From Gammaproteobacteria bacterium RIFCSPLOWO2_12_47_11 (lineage in GTDB: Bacteria > Pseudomonadota > Gammaproteobacteria > Eutrophobiales > Eutrophobiaceae): DNA of 46,159 nucleotides. The notes below the pieces were generated by a model, which saw only the letters and a program-made list of their open reading frames with translations, made no database searches and was not told where the DNA came from. Where the stretch lies: NCBI GenBank assembly GCA_001801885.1, contig MGYU01000084.1, forward strand, positions 1-46,159, written 5' to 3'. A program made the translations under genes and the position numbers. Every line of letters starts with the position of its first letter. Positions within the stretch are counted from its first letter, which is position 1. This document shows, in pieces, positions 27,555 through 36,092 of this stretch.

Positions 27555-28802
27555 TCACGGAATAAACTGCCGGTGGCCATAGGGTTTCCAGGCGGGCGCA
27601 ATCACATTCGGCATGGACGATCGATTCAATAATTGCGCGGGCGCCAGCGTAAATTCACCGTAGCGCATGTTCACTGCATCCATTACGGCATTGATATGCT
27701 GTTGTTTGTTTTCCTTGACCGGATCATCCACAAACATTTCCATCTGTTGTTGCGCAGGCATCGGATCCAGCGCCGTGACCTGCACACCGTGCACACCTTC
27801 CCCTTGCCAGTAGTCAGCAATTACCTGTTCACACAGATCGATGATGACATGGCTGTCACTGGTGGGCATTGCACAACTGAAATGATCACCCAGCCAACCG
27901 TCGTTAACACGCAATGTTATGGAAAAATGTTTGGCCTGCAGGTGATGCCGTCGGAGCCGCGCCGCGAGTTTCTCACTCATGTGCATCAAGTAAGTGCGGA
28001 TCACCTCTTCATCGCGGGTATTGGGCGGCATGACCTTGCCGTGGCCCATCGACTTCGGTGCGGCAATACGGGTTTAGACTTTGGCCGGATCCAGACCCTG
28101 GCACATGTGCCAGATGCGCCGCCCCGGATCACCAAAACGCTGCGCCAGAATACTGATCGGCAATTTCGCCATATCACCACAGGTATGCACACCGTATTTC
28201 GCAAGAAATACACCAATCCCACGGCCAATGCCGCATAACTTTGTTACCGGCACTTCGCACAATGCCTCCCGCGCCTCCCACGGCGGAATCACATTGAAAC
28301 CATCCGGCTTGACCTGCTTTGCGGCGTACTTGGCCGTGGTCTTGTCACCGCTCAGGCCGGCGGTGCAGGTCACTCCCGCAGCTTCGTATACACGTTCCTT
28401 CGCGAGCCGTGCAATATATTCCGGCCCTTTTTTCCAGAACCGCTGGCAATGCGTGACATCAATGAATGCTTCATCAACAGAAAACACCTCCACATCCGGA
28501 CTGATGTCCTGTAATGCCGTCATGACCGCAGTGGAGACTTCGGCATAACGCTGCGGCCGTGCCGGACGCTGGATGATATCCGGACACAACTTCCGCGCCT
28601 CCCTGAGCCGCATGCCGGTGTGTATGCCGTAAACACGCGCCTCGTAGGAAGACGTGATCAGACAGGTGCCTTGTACACCATTGGTGATGCCGACCGGTCT
28701 TCCGCGTAATTCAGGATGATCCATCTGTTCAATCGATGCAAAAAAAGCATCCATATCGATAAAAACAATCGCCCGGGGCCAGTGTTGAGTTTGCGGAATC
28801 AT
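27555..28802 (-). pseudogene. Y-family DNA polymerase (DinB-like) interrupted by one in-frame TAA
   Basis: The N-terminal part (28074-28802) has the polymerase palm motifs FIDMDAFFASIEQ and FSVDEAFIDVT and the helix-hairpin-helix CGIGRGIG. After LDPAKV comes a TAA at 28074-28076, and the same frame then continues TRIAAPKSMGHGKVMPP, the conserved linker into the little-finger domain, to the natural end at 27555. The track splits it into two ORFs (28074-28832 and 27555-28049) in one frame. A single base change of AAA to TAA would explain it. The start at ATG 28802 is preferred to TTG 28832. Without readthrough the product lacks the little finger and would bind DNA poorly. A sequencing error is the main alternative. 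Confidence 0.85.
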
Positions 28803-28812
28803 GATCAAAATA

Positions 28813-29016
28813 TTAAGCCCGGAACGGGCCAACGCGACACCGGGTTATGTTGCTTATATTCGGCATGGTCTCTGATTTGAACGGCTCAAATATTTTCATC
28901 CCTTTCTCGTCCATAAATCTCTTTGCATAATAGTCTTTACACACTGACTTTTTTCTCTCTGCATCTTCCATACGAACACCGCAACAGTACCAGGCAGTAT
29001 TGGATATTGTGTTCAT
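28813..29016 (-). pseudogene. 5' remnant of a leucine carboxyl methyltransferase-family gene
   Basis: The 67 codons resemble the N-terminus of the LCM/PPM1-type SAM methyltransferase family: ISNTAWYCCGVRMEDAE and VCKDYYAKRFMD, then a segment leading to NISNITRCR. Just after RCR the family similarity stops and the frame ends within eight codons, 10 bp before the polymerase start, so the SAM-binding body is missing. I read this as a truncation junction near 28835. The family call is from memory of the N-terminal pattern and needs a profile search. A short genuine protein is possible but less likely. Confidence 0.5.
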
Positions 29017-29043
29017 TCGTGTCAGCTGCTTATCACCAATGAG

Positions 29044-29059
29044 ATAAAACCGGTTTTAT
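29044..29059. other. 16-bp perfect palindrome at the end of the DUF4124-type gene
   Basis: ATAAAACCGGTTTTAT overlaps the stop codon of the gene ending at 29056. It has no loop-sized gap and could be a weak terminator stem or a protein-binding site. Confidence 0.4.
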
Positions 29060-29367
29060 TTTCCTTTTTCTTCGATCGGTAATGAGGGCACGACGTTGGT
29101 ATCGCTGCGGAATTGCAGTACTTCATATTTGATACCGGCATCGGGTGGTCGGTCGGAGATCTGCCATTGTCCGCTGGCATCCCGCCATTTATACATCTGT
29201 GTTACTGCGGGCGCGGGTGCCAATGGTGTCCCTTTTACCCATTTGTTCCATATTTCAGGATTCATATAAAGATATACGCCTGCCACAGCCAGAATCACGA
29301 GCACAAACAGAATGGTCTTGAGTGCCTTCCATACTGGATGTTGTGCCCTGCCGGTAACAAACGCCAT
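29056..29367 (-). CDS. Small membrane protein with DUF4124-like domain
   Basis: The 103-residue protein has a basic N-terminus, one membrane helix (about residues 16-34) and a C-terminal periplasmic segment YKWRDASGQWQISDRPP, the core of DUF4124 (tyrosine-lysine-tryptophan and a xxSDxPP ending). A good GAGGTGA ribosome binding site precedes the ATG. The domain is common in Gammaproteobacteria in small envelope proteins and its role is unknown. It is divergent from the Sel1 kinase gene. Confidence 0.8.
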   Translation of the reverse strand: MAFVTGRAQHPVWKALKTILFVLVILAVAGVYLYMNPEIWNKWVKGTPLAPAPAVTQMYKWRDASGQWQISDRPPDAGIKYEVLQFRSDTNVVPSLPIEEKGK

Positions 29368-29603
29368 CTGATCACCTCGCTTTGTACGTATTAGCTTAAA
29401 ATTATTAAATCCGCCTTAACCTGTCAATTTTGGGGAGAAACAGTATTATTTGGGGTTGTTTTCTGTCTCTTTATCAGATATTTATGTCAATTATCTTGTA
29501 ATTTTTCTAAATAACGTAAAAGATAAGTATATCAGTGGATTACCTTATTTTAGTAAAACTATAAAAAATGGCTATTTCCTTAATTATCTACATGTGCTGA
29601 TAC

Positions 29604-31292
29604 ATGGCAACTGACAAAAAACACAGGCACCTGAATGCACTCAAGCCTGGTCATAAAATACACTGGTACGAGATCAGTGATATTCTGGGGCTGGGTGGTT
29701 TCGGCATCACCTACCTTGCCCACGACCTCAACCTGGATCATCAGGTGGCCATCAAGGAATATCTCCCGGTGGATCTTTCAACGCGCGACAACGCGGGGAA
29801 TGTGCAACCTGTTTCGTCTGAACATGCTGACAGATATCTCTGGGGTCTCAGCCGTTTTCTTGACGAGGCGCGCACCATCGGGCAATTCAAGCACCTGAAT
29901 ATTGTCCGGGTCCGGAATGTATTTGAGGCAAATAATACGGCCTACATGGTGATGGATTATGAGTTGGGGGAAAGCCTGCAGGAGATTCTGAGCCGCCGCA
30001 AGACATTAAGCGAGGAAGATATTAAAAGCGTCATTCTGCCTATTATTGATGGTATGCGGCATGTCCATGCAGCCGGGTTTATTCACCGGGATGTCAAGCC
30101 GGCAAATCTCTTTATTCGTGTTGATGGTGATCCGGTGCTTCTTGATTTTGGTTCGGCCCGCAAATCCCTGGAAGATTCAAACAAATCACTGACCAGTATT
30201 TTTTCACGGGGTTATGCACCTATAGAACAGTACAACACTTCGGAGGATACCCAGGGTCCATGGACCGATATTTATTCACTGGGCGCTACATTGTACCGGG
30301 CCATTGCCGGAGTACCACCCACAGATGCCGTTGATCGAAGTGCTGCTATCAGTCATACCTCGCGAGATACCTATGTTCCTGCTGTCGTGATTGGCAAGGA
30401 CAAATATTCTCTGCCCCTGCTTGAGGCCATCGATCATGCACTGCAATTCAGGCAACAGGAGAGGCCACAATCCATAGCTGACTGGAAACTGGAATTCAGT
30501 AGCCCCATGGAAGAAACATCTCTGCCAGCTGAACAATTTGATCTTGATACTACAACAGAAAAGAAAACCGCTTTTCAGCTGGCCAGGGAAGCAGCAGAAA
30601 ATGGGGATGTTATTGCCATGTCCAATCTGGCTTTCATGTATGCAAAAGGCGCCGGGGTAGAAAAAGATGAAAAGCTGGCCATGCAGTGGTATAAAAATGC
30701 AGCAGAAAAAGGCCACCTTAATTCTCTGTATAACCTTGGTGTTATTTATGCCAAGGGCCGTGGTGTAACACAGGATTACACCGAATCATTCAGATGGTAC
30801 AAAATGGCGGCAGAACAAGGTGATGTCTTTGCCCAATCAACAGTGGCAATGATGTTTGCCAAAGGGATCGGCACTGCAAAGAATGAAAAGGAAGCCGTGA
30901 ACTGGTATCACCGCGCTGCGATGCAGGACCATACCAATGCACAGTATATGCTCGCCAATATGTTTCTGAAGGGACGTGGTGTCCCCCAGGATGAACTGGA
31001 AGCCTTTGAATGGTTCCAGAGGGCCGCCGAAAAAAACCATATAAATGCGCAGGTTACTCTGGGATATATGTATGGAAAAGGATCAGGGACGGAGCGTAAT
31101 GATGTTGAAGCATTTAACTGGTATCTGAAAGCGGCGGAACAGGGGCATCCAAATGCACAATATAACCTTGGGGTCATTTATGCCAAGGGCAGAGGTATAA
31201 AACGTGATTTGGATGCGGCAAAAAAATGGTACCGCAAAGCGGCCGATCAGGGCGATGAAAATGCACTCAAATCACTGGAACGTCTTGGGTAA
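29604..31292 (+). CDS. Ser/Thr protein kinase with C-terminal Sel1 repeats
   Basis: Residues about 20-285 are a Hanks-type kinase: glycine loop GLGGFGITYLA, ATP-binding lysine in QVAIKEYLP, catalytic loop HRDVKPANLFI near residue 160 and DFGSARKSL. Residues about 325-560 are six to seven Sel1-like repeats of 36 residues (pattern AMxxLAxMYxxGxGVxxD...A..WYxxAAEqG). There is no membrane helix, so this is a soluble kinase with a built-in protein-interaction scaffold. No substrate or phosphatase gene is adjacent; the PP2C at 37454 is the closest candidate partner. The 236-bp gap upstream is AT-rich. Confidence 0.93.
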   Translation: MATDKKHRHLNALKPGHKIHWYEISDILGLGGFGITYLAHDLNLDHQVAIKEYLPVDLSTRDNAGNVQPVSSEHADRYLWGLSRFLDEARTIGQFKHLNIVRVRNVFEANNTAYMVMDYELGESLQEILSRRKTLSEEDIKSVILPIIDGMRHVHAAGFIHRDVKPANLFIRVDGDPVLLDFGSARKSLEDSNKSLTSIFSRGYAPIEQYNTSEDTQGPWTDIYSLGATLYRAIAGVPPTDAVDRSAAISHTSRDTYVPAVVIGKDKYSLPLLEAIDHALQFRQQERPQSIADWKLEFSSPMEETSLPAEQFDLDTTTEKKTAFQLAREAAENGDVIAMSNLAFMYAKGAGVEKDEKLAMQWYKNAAEKGHLNSLYNLGVIYAKGRGVTQDYTESFRWYKMAAEQGDVFAQSTVAMMFAKGIGTAKNEKEAVNWYHRAAMQDHTNAQYMLANMFLKGRGVPQDELEAFEWFQRAAEKNHINAQVTLGYMYGKGSGTERNDVEAFNWYLKAAEQGHPNAQYNLGVIYAKGRGIKRDLDAAKKWYRKAADQGDENALKSLERLG

Positions 31293-31427
31293 GCGTTCAG
31301 CATCATGATAATGCTGTGTATTGAATCTACTGCTTGACTGCATTGGGTCACTGTCTCACCTGCACTGATTGGCCAGGAACGTACGTTGGGTAAAGTACAA
31401 AGTAACCCACTGCAGCGATGTCATAAC

Positions 31428-31955
31428 CTAGCGAGGAGGCTCACATGGCTCATGTAAATTTAATGTTGGTGGATCAATTTGTGTCATACCAGCATCACAT
31501 TCATGGGGTGGACCATCACTATTAAGGGCCATGTAAATAAGACCACCAGCACCTATCCCGAGGACCACCAAGGCAGGATCAATCACAGGTCCACTTCCCT
31601 CGCCATTAGCATGTAATACATCATCGTAAACAAGCGCGTTAATACCACCAAACGCAAACCTCGACCAGCGTCGATCTGTCAGATCGAATTGAATATCAAA
31701 TAATGCTTTCGTGGTCGGATTGTTCAGCAGGGGATTGAAATCATTCACACTACCGAAGATGGTATCTGTTGGGGTCTGTCCAATAGCAAAACCAAACGTA
31801 GGTGATGAATGGCCATGATTGCCACCAAACGGGATATTAATATACGCAAGACCACTTAATTCTGAGTCGTAGAGTTCTTCAGCTGAATAAGTACTAGTTG
31901 ATAAAACAAGGCAATAAATGGCCGTAACTACATGTTTAACAGTACGAATGTTCAT
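31428..31955 (-). CDS. Unknown secreted protein
   Basis: I do not recognise this 175-residue protein. It has a signal peptide (about 24 residues, VVTAIYCLVLSTSTYSAEE), a Gly/Asn/His-rich start of the mature part, an FDIQFDLTDRRWSRFAFGG segment, one hydrophobic stretch (ALVVLGIGAGGLIYMAL) and two cysteines near the C-terminus. A strong GGAGGGAG ribosome binding site precedes the ATG, which supports a real gene. It is convergent with the Sel1 kinase and divergent from the TonB receptor across a 596-bp gap. It is probably periplasmic or outer-membrane associated. Confidence 0.7.
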   Translation of the reverse strand: MNIRTVKHVVTAIYCLVLSTSTYSAEELYDSELSGLAYINIPFGGNHGHSSPTFGFAIGQTPTDTIFGSVNDFNPLLNNPTTKALFDIQFDLTDRRWSRFAFGGINALVYDDVLHANGEGSGPVIDPALVVLGIGAGGLIYMALNSDGPPHECDAGMTQIDPPTLNLHEPCEPPR

Positions 31956-32551
31956 GCTCCCTCCCCCTATACTTTTTCTTGGTGAGCATACAAAACTTTA
32001 CCCTAAGGACGATAATGACATATCAAGTTATAAAATCAATATTTTCCAGCTAATTACTACAAGAATTTTTATTCATAAGACATGCGAAGTTCCCCCACAG
32101 TGCGAAAACCGGAAACTGCATTCATTTGCCCTGACATTAGAATTGTGTATGCCCGGTAATGCAGTCTTCAAGTGTGTTACTTTAATGTATGCGACTACGC
32201 AATCATCATTAAAGATTTTAATAATATTTAAACTGGTCTATATAAACCAGAAAAGTGGTTGTAACTGTTTATATGTAACCAAGACCTGGTCTGGTTTTAT
32301 TACAAGTCTAGAAAGCACATCTTATTTAATTAACTGATGGCCATGATAATTCATCTTTTACACATGACTTGAGTCGAAAAATCACTCAACATACTGAATT
32401 ATTTAAAACTGGTTTGATCTAGATCAAATAATTTATGATTTCTGATTTGTCTGTCGGCCACATGGCATAACAGTTGCCACAAGCTTTGTATTTTATGAGT
32501 TAACCATTCAAATAAAACCGGAAATATTACTTAAATCGGCAGGGGGAAAGA
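31956..32551. other. AT-rich 596-bp regulatory gap
   Basis: I see no convincing gene; the ORF at 31918-32337 overlaps a better gene and has no family resemblance. The stretch holds inverted repeats at 32233-32250 (CTGGT...ACCAG) and around 32278-32295 (ACCAAGACC/TGGTCTGGT) and the FNR-type palindrome at 32413-32428. It probably carries the promoters of the secreted protein gene and the TonB receptor, and has room for a small RNA. Confidence 0.6.
32413..32428. promoter_or_regulatory. FNR/ANR-type binding site
   Basis: TTTGATCTAGATCAAA is a perfect 16-bp palindrome containing the consensus TTGAT-N4-ATCAA. It lies 124 bp upstream of the GTG of the TonB-dependent receptor and about 460 bp from the divergent gene. 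It does not match the CRP half-site TGTGA. No clear -10 element sits at the class II distance, so activation and repression cannot be told apart. Confidence 0.75.
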
Positions 32552-34726
32552 GTGAAATTATCAATCGTTTATACAACATTAATAACCGCGGGACTGTTAT
32601 TCTTCCCGTTCAGTCCTGTTATCTCCGCGGAAGAGACCTCTGCTGATGAGACCCCCGCTGAGAAAATTGCCAAACAGGCAGAAAGGCTGGAAGACATCAC
32701 CGTACAGGCGACCCGTGTAGATAAATCACTCTATGAAATCCCGGCCTCCGTCGGGTACGTTGACAAAGATGATATTCAGTATGGCCGCCAGCAGCTGGGC
32801 CTGGATGAATCGCTACTCAAGATTCCCGGTCTGTGGATGCCTAACCGATATAATTTCAATCAGGATCTCAGTATTTCTATCCGGGGTTTCGGGAAACGAT
32901 CCACTTTCGGGATCCGTGGTATAAGAATTTATGTGGATGGTATCCCAAATACCTTGCCAGATGGTCAGGGTGGTATTGATACGATAGATATTGGATCAAC
33001 CGATCGTATGGAAGTCATACGTGGCCCCTCCTCTTCACTCTATGGCGCTGCTGCGGGTGGTGTGATCAACATTTACACTGAGGATGGACCGGTTGATGCA
33101 CCGTTTATTGAAGGCCGTGCGAGCATGGGTTCCTATGACTTCAGTAAATTCCAGCTTAAAACCGGCGGGCAGAAAGACCGGCTGAACTATCTGGTGAATC
33201 TGTCCCGGTTTAATCTTGATGGTTACCGGGACCATACTAAAATTGAGAATACCTTGTTAAATTCAAAATTTCGCTACGATATCGATGCCACTTCTGACCT
33301 GACATTGACGGCCTCCGTCCTGGATAAACCGATTGCTGATGATCCGGGAGGATTATGTAAAACTAGTACTGTAGGGCCTACCTGTACCGGCGTTACACCG
33401 GATCGCCGTGCAGCACAATTCAATAACAACAGGTTTGATGCCGGAGAAACGGTGGAGCAGCAACAATTCGGTCTCCTTTACCGGAAGAGCATCGGCGACA
33501 AACATGAAATTACCGCACGAAATTACTATCAGTTTCGTGATTTTGACGCAAAACTCCCTAATGGTCCTGCCATTGGAGTCAATGGTGGGATGATCGAACT
33601 GGACCGTTTTTTTCTTGGCGGGGGTTTGCAAGACGCCTATACGGACAGCTTTTTCGGTCACCGGAACCGCCTCACCGTGGGATTTGATATAGACTCACAA
33701 ATGGATGAGCGTAAAAATTTCGATAATTTACTTGGTGCAATGGGCGCCTTGACCCTGGACCAGGATGAAGATGTATTCAGCTGGGGGGTTTTTCTCCAAA
33801 ACGAATTCAGCATCACGGATAACCTGGAATTGACGTTAGGTGTGCGCTACGACGAGGTTGAATTCGAGTTTACGGATTATTTCCTGGCGGATGCTGATGA
33901 ATCAGGTTCGGCAAAATTCAGTGAATGGAGCCCGCAGGCCGGTCTGCTGTGGAAAGTGCACGAAGCGATCAATCTTTTCGGCAATGTTTCAACATCCTTC
34001 GAAACACCCAGTACCCGTGAATTTGCATCACCGGTCGGGCCCGGAGGTTTTAACGCATCTCTCAATGCACAAACCTCGACCAATTATGAAATCGGCGTGA
34101 AGGGCTTATTGCCCGGACGGACCAGTTACCAATTATCCATCTTCCGGATCGATACGGTAGATGAGCTGCTCCCCGCCGGGGAAAATGCCGGCGGATCAGT
34201 GTTTTTTACCAATACCGGTGAAACGGAGCGCAATGGTGTTGAAGCAGGACTGGTCTTCCGCCCATTACCCGGACTCGATGTTACCCTCAACTACACCTAC
34301 TCTGATTTTGAATTTACGAAGCTGATTGTACCTGGTCCTGGTGGCGGATCATTTTCTGGTGAAAAAATACCGGGCATTCCTGAGCAAACAGGCTACGCCG
34401 AGATAGCCTATTATGCCCCTTCCGGCTTCTATGGGATTCTCGATTTTCAATATGTAGACAAGGTTTACACCAACAATGCATTCAGGAGGAATTCCGGTGC
34501 GTTGGTAACTCAGGGCGATGCTGCTGATGACTATGCCCTGCTGAATTTCAGGATGGGATATACCACGAATATTGGTGACACTGAGTTCACGCCATTCTTT
34601 GGGGTTAATAATATTACCAATCAGGAATATATCGGGAATATCCGGGTCAATGAGGGGAATCTGCGCTTTTTCGAACCCGCACCGGAACTGAATGTTTATG
34701 CCGGTATATCGTTGACCTTCCGCTAA
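32552..34726 (+). CDS. TonB-dependent outer-membrane receptor
   Basis: The 724-residue protein has a signal peptide, a TonB-box region near EDITVQATR, a plug domain (LLKIPGLWM, ISIRGFGKRSTFGIRGIRIYVDGIP, RMEVIRGPSSSLYGAAAGGVINIYT) and a 22-strand barrel with alternating aromatic strands ending in a C-terminal Phe-Arg (GISLTFR). The start is GTG after a strong GGGGGAAAG ribosome binding site. The plug resembles FecA-like iron and copper (OprC/NosA-like) receptors, but no Met/His-rich metal motif was seen and there is no Fur box upstream. An FNR-type site is present instead, which suggests expression tied to oxygen. The substrate is unknown. Confidence 0.93.
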   Translation: MKLSIVYTTLITAGLLFFPFSPVISAEETSADETPAEKIAKQAERLEDITVQATRVDKSLYEIPASVGYVDKDDIQYGRQQLGLDESLLKIPGLWMPNRYNFNQDLSISIRGFGKRSTFGIRGIRIYVDGIPNTLPDGQGGIDTIDIGSTDRMEVIRGPSSSLYGAAAGGVINIYTEDGPVDAPFIEGRASMGSYDFSKFQLKTGGQKDRLNYLVNLSRFNLDGYRDHTKIENTLLNSKFRYDIDATSDLTLTASVLDKPIADDPGGLCKTSTVGPTCTGVTPDRRAAQFNNNRFDAGETVEQQQFGLLYRKSIGDKHEITARNYYQFRDFDAKLPNGPAIGVNGGMIELDRFFLGGGLQDAYTDSFFGHRNRLTVGFDIDSQMDERKNFDNLLGAMGALTLDQDEDVFSWGVFLQNEFSITDNLELTLGVRYDEVEFEFTDYFLADADESGSAKFSEWSPQAGLLWKVHEAINLFGNVSTSFETPSTREFASPVGPGGFNASLNAQTSTNYEIGVKGLLPGRTSYQLSIFRIDTVDELLPAGENAGGSVFFTNTGETERNGVEAGLVFRPLPGLDVTLNYTYSDFEFTKLIVPGPGGGSFSGEKIPGIPEQTGYAEIAYYAPSGFYGILDFQYVDKVYTNNAFRRNSGALVTQGDAADDYALLNFRMGYTTNIGDTEFTPFFGVNNITNQEYIGNIRVNEGNLRFFEPAPELNVYAGISLTFR

Positions 34727-34763
34727 AAGCTGCTGTTACTGGATAACGGACACTCTCATTAAG

Positions 34764-34854
34764 CTGTCATTCCGAACGTATGAGAGGAATCTTTGAGTTA
34801 CTTGTTTTTTTTGTAATAAGAACCACAGATTTCTCGCTTTGCTCGAAATGACAG
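34764..34854. repeat. Short element with 12-bp inverted termini
   Basis: The element starts CTGTCATTCCGA and ends TCGAAATGACAG, which are inverted copies with one mismatch, over 91 bp. It also holds AGGAATCT and AGATTTCTCG, opposed inside the ends. This CATTCCGA...TCGAAATGA design is a recurrent intergenic repeat in many bacterial genomes. It lies between the TonB receptor and the broken greB and may act as their shared terminator or be a non-autonomous mobile relic. Confidence 0.7.
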
Positions 34855-34855
34855 A

Positions 34856-35316
34856 TTATTCAGTGTGTTCCTGAATATATTCGAAATCCATGATTTCCAT
34901 TTCCTGATCGCCGGAAGGTTTTTTCCAGACTACAACATCACCCTTTTGTTTACCGATCAGTTCGCGTGCCAGGGGTGACACCCAGCTGAGCAGGCCCCGC
35001 TCAGGATCTGCCTCATCTTCACCGACTATTGTAAATGAGCATTGCTGAGCATTTTCATCCAGCAGATTCACCGTGGCGCCAAAACGGATATCGGTGAGCG
35101 CAGATCCGCTTCAATTTTTTTCAACTGGTTTTTTGAAGCGAGATCATCTTCATTTAATTTCAATTCCCGGTACAGCTTTCTCAACTCCTCGAGGTTGTCT
35201 TTTAACCTCTTGAGACCGGCACTGGTGATATAATTAGGATGCTCGCTCTGCGGCCGCTCAATGACATCATCATCTGCCTGATCAACATCCAGTTCTTTCA
35301 TAAATGCTCGGCTCAT
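34856..35316 (-). pseudogene. greB: GreB-family transcription factor gene, frameshifted with internal loss
   Basis: The upstream part starts at MSRAFMKELDVD (35316) and has the Gre coiled coil (HPNYITSAGLKRLKDNLEELR...KKIEADLR). It then runs out of frame at 35068. The C-terminal FKBP-like part, RFGATVNLLDEN...SPLARELIGKQKGDVV, is in another frame and ends at 34856. Compared with the usual Gre layout about 20 residues between EADLR and FGATV are missing, so a small deletion probably caused the frameshift. The two frames meet at GTGA, so a coupled two-chain product is formally possible. The intact greA at 14266 could cover the function. Confidence 0.8.
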
Positions 35317-35391
35317 ATGATGATTCCAGAATATTAATATGTGAGTGAATTTATAAATAATAATTATAGTCAAAATTTCACGTAATTGAAT

Positions 35392-36018
35392 TCAGAGCAG
35401 GCTGATATCATCAATCAGGACAAGTTCACAGGCACCATCACCGGTATCATTACGTGTGGTCGAACTGATCCAGCGCCAGCCATCAGCAGCATCCACCCTG
35501 ACCAGATAACCCTTGAATTTTATTTCGTCATTGTCCCTGATTTGTCTTAATTTCTTTCCCACTTCAGGCGTGGCCGGGATGAAATGCATATTCGCACTGT
35601 TGGTTTCGATATCACGTCTTGGTATGGGGAAATTATCCGTACGCCAGTAGTAAAAGCGCCCGGATTGACTGATAGATATCGCATTGAGTACTTCCCGCTT
35701 TGCCATGGGGCCCCATCCCAGCGCCAGATCAACCGGGGCCAGACTGGCCTCTCGATCCATGCTGTAATGCTTTGTACCCAATACACGGGCTGCGGCCTGA
35801 AACCGGGCCAGCGGGGTGAATGTATATTCACCTGTAGAAAAAGGTTGAAAAGCATTCTTCACTGGTTCCTGCAGGGGTGGTTTCTTAATGGAAAGTTTTA
35901 CATCATAAATAATGCCAAGTTCAGGTATTTCCCCAAGCTCCAGGATAACACTACTCTCCTGCTGCCAATAATATACAGCGCCAATGACCAGTAAAAAGAC
36001 AATCAGATTTCTGGTCAT
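35392..36018 (-). CDS. Unknown membrane-anchored protein
   Basis: The 208-residue protein has an N-terminal signal anchor (LIVFLLVIGAVYYW) and a globular domain outside the membrane. Conserved-looking segments are LALGWGPMAKREVLNAISISQSGRFYYWR, NSANMHFIPATPEVGKKL, FKGYLVRVDAADGWRWISSTTRND and a final GACELVLID. I have seen this arrangement as a conserved hypothetical family in Gammaproteobacteria but know no function. It is divergent from the next gene with 74 bp between starts. Confidence 0.75.
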   Translation of the reverse strand: MTRNLIVFLLVIGAVYYWQQESSVILELGEIPELGIIYDVKLSIKKPPLQEPVKNAFQPFSTGEYTFTPLARFQAAARVLGTKHYSMDREASLAPVDLALGWGPMAKREVLNAISISQSGRFYYWRTDNFPIPRRDIETNSANMHFIPATPEVGKKLRQIRDNDEIKFKGYLVRVDAADGWRWISSTTRNDTGDGACELVLIDDISLL

Positions 36019-36092
36019 AAAATCAATAATAGTATCTGCTAATCAAATCAGTCATTATTAATGGTAAATAACCAGTATTCAATTGGCAAAAT

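Noticed and set aside
28074-28076. Programmed stop-codon readthrough of the polymerase gene
   Set aside because: The stop is TAA, not TGA, so selenocysteine is excluded, and no readthrough context or downstream structure stands out; mutation or sequencing error is simpler.
31918-32337. 139-residue plus-strand ORF in the gap before the TonB receptor
   Set aside because: It overlaps the start of a better-supported gene on the other strand, has no ribosome binding site and reads like translated AT-rich non-coding DNA.
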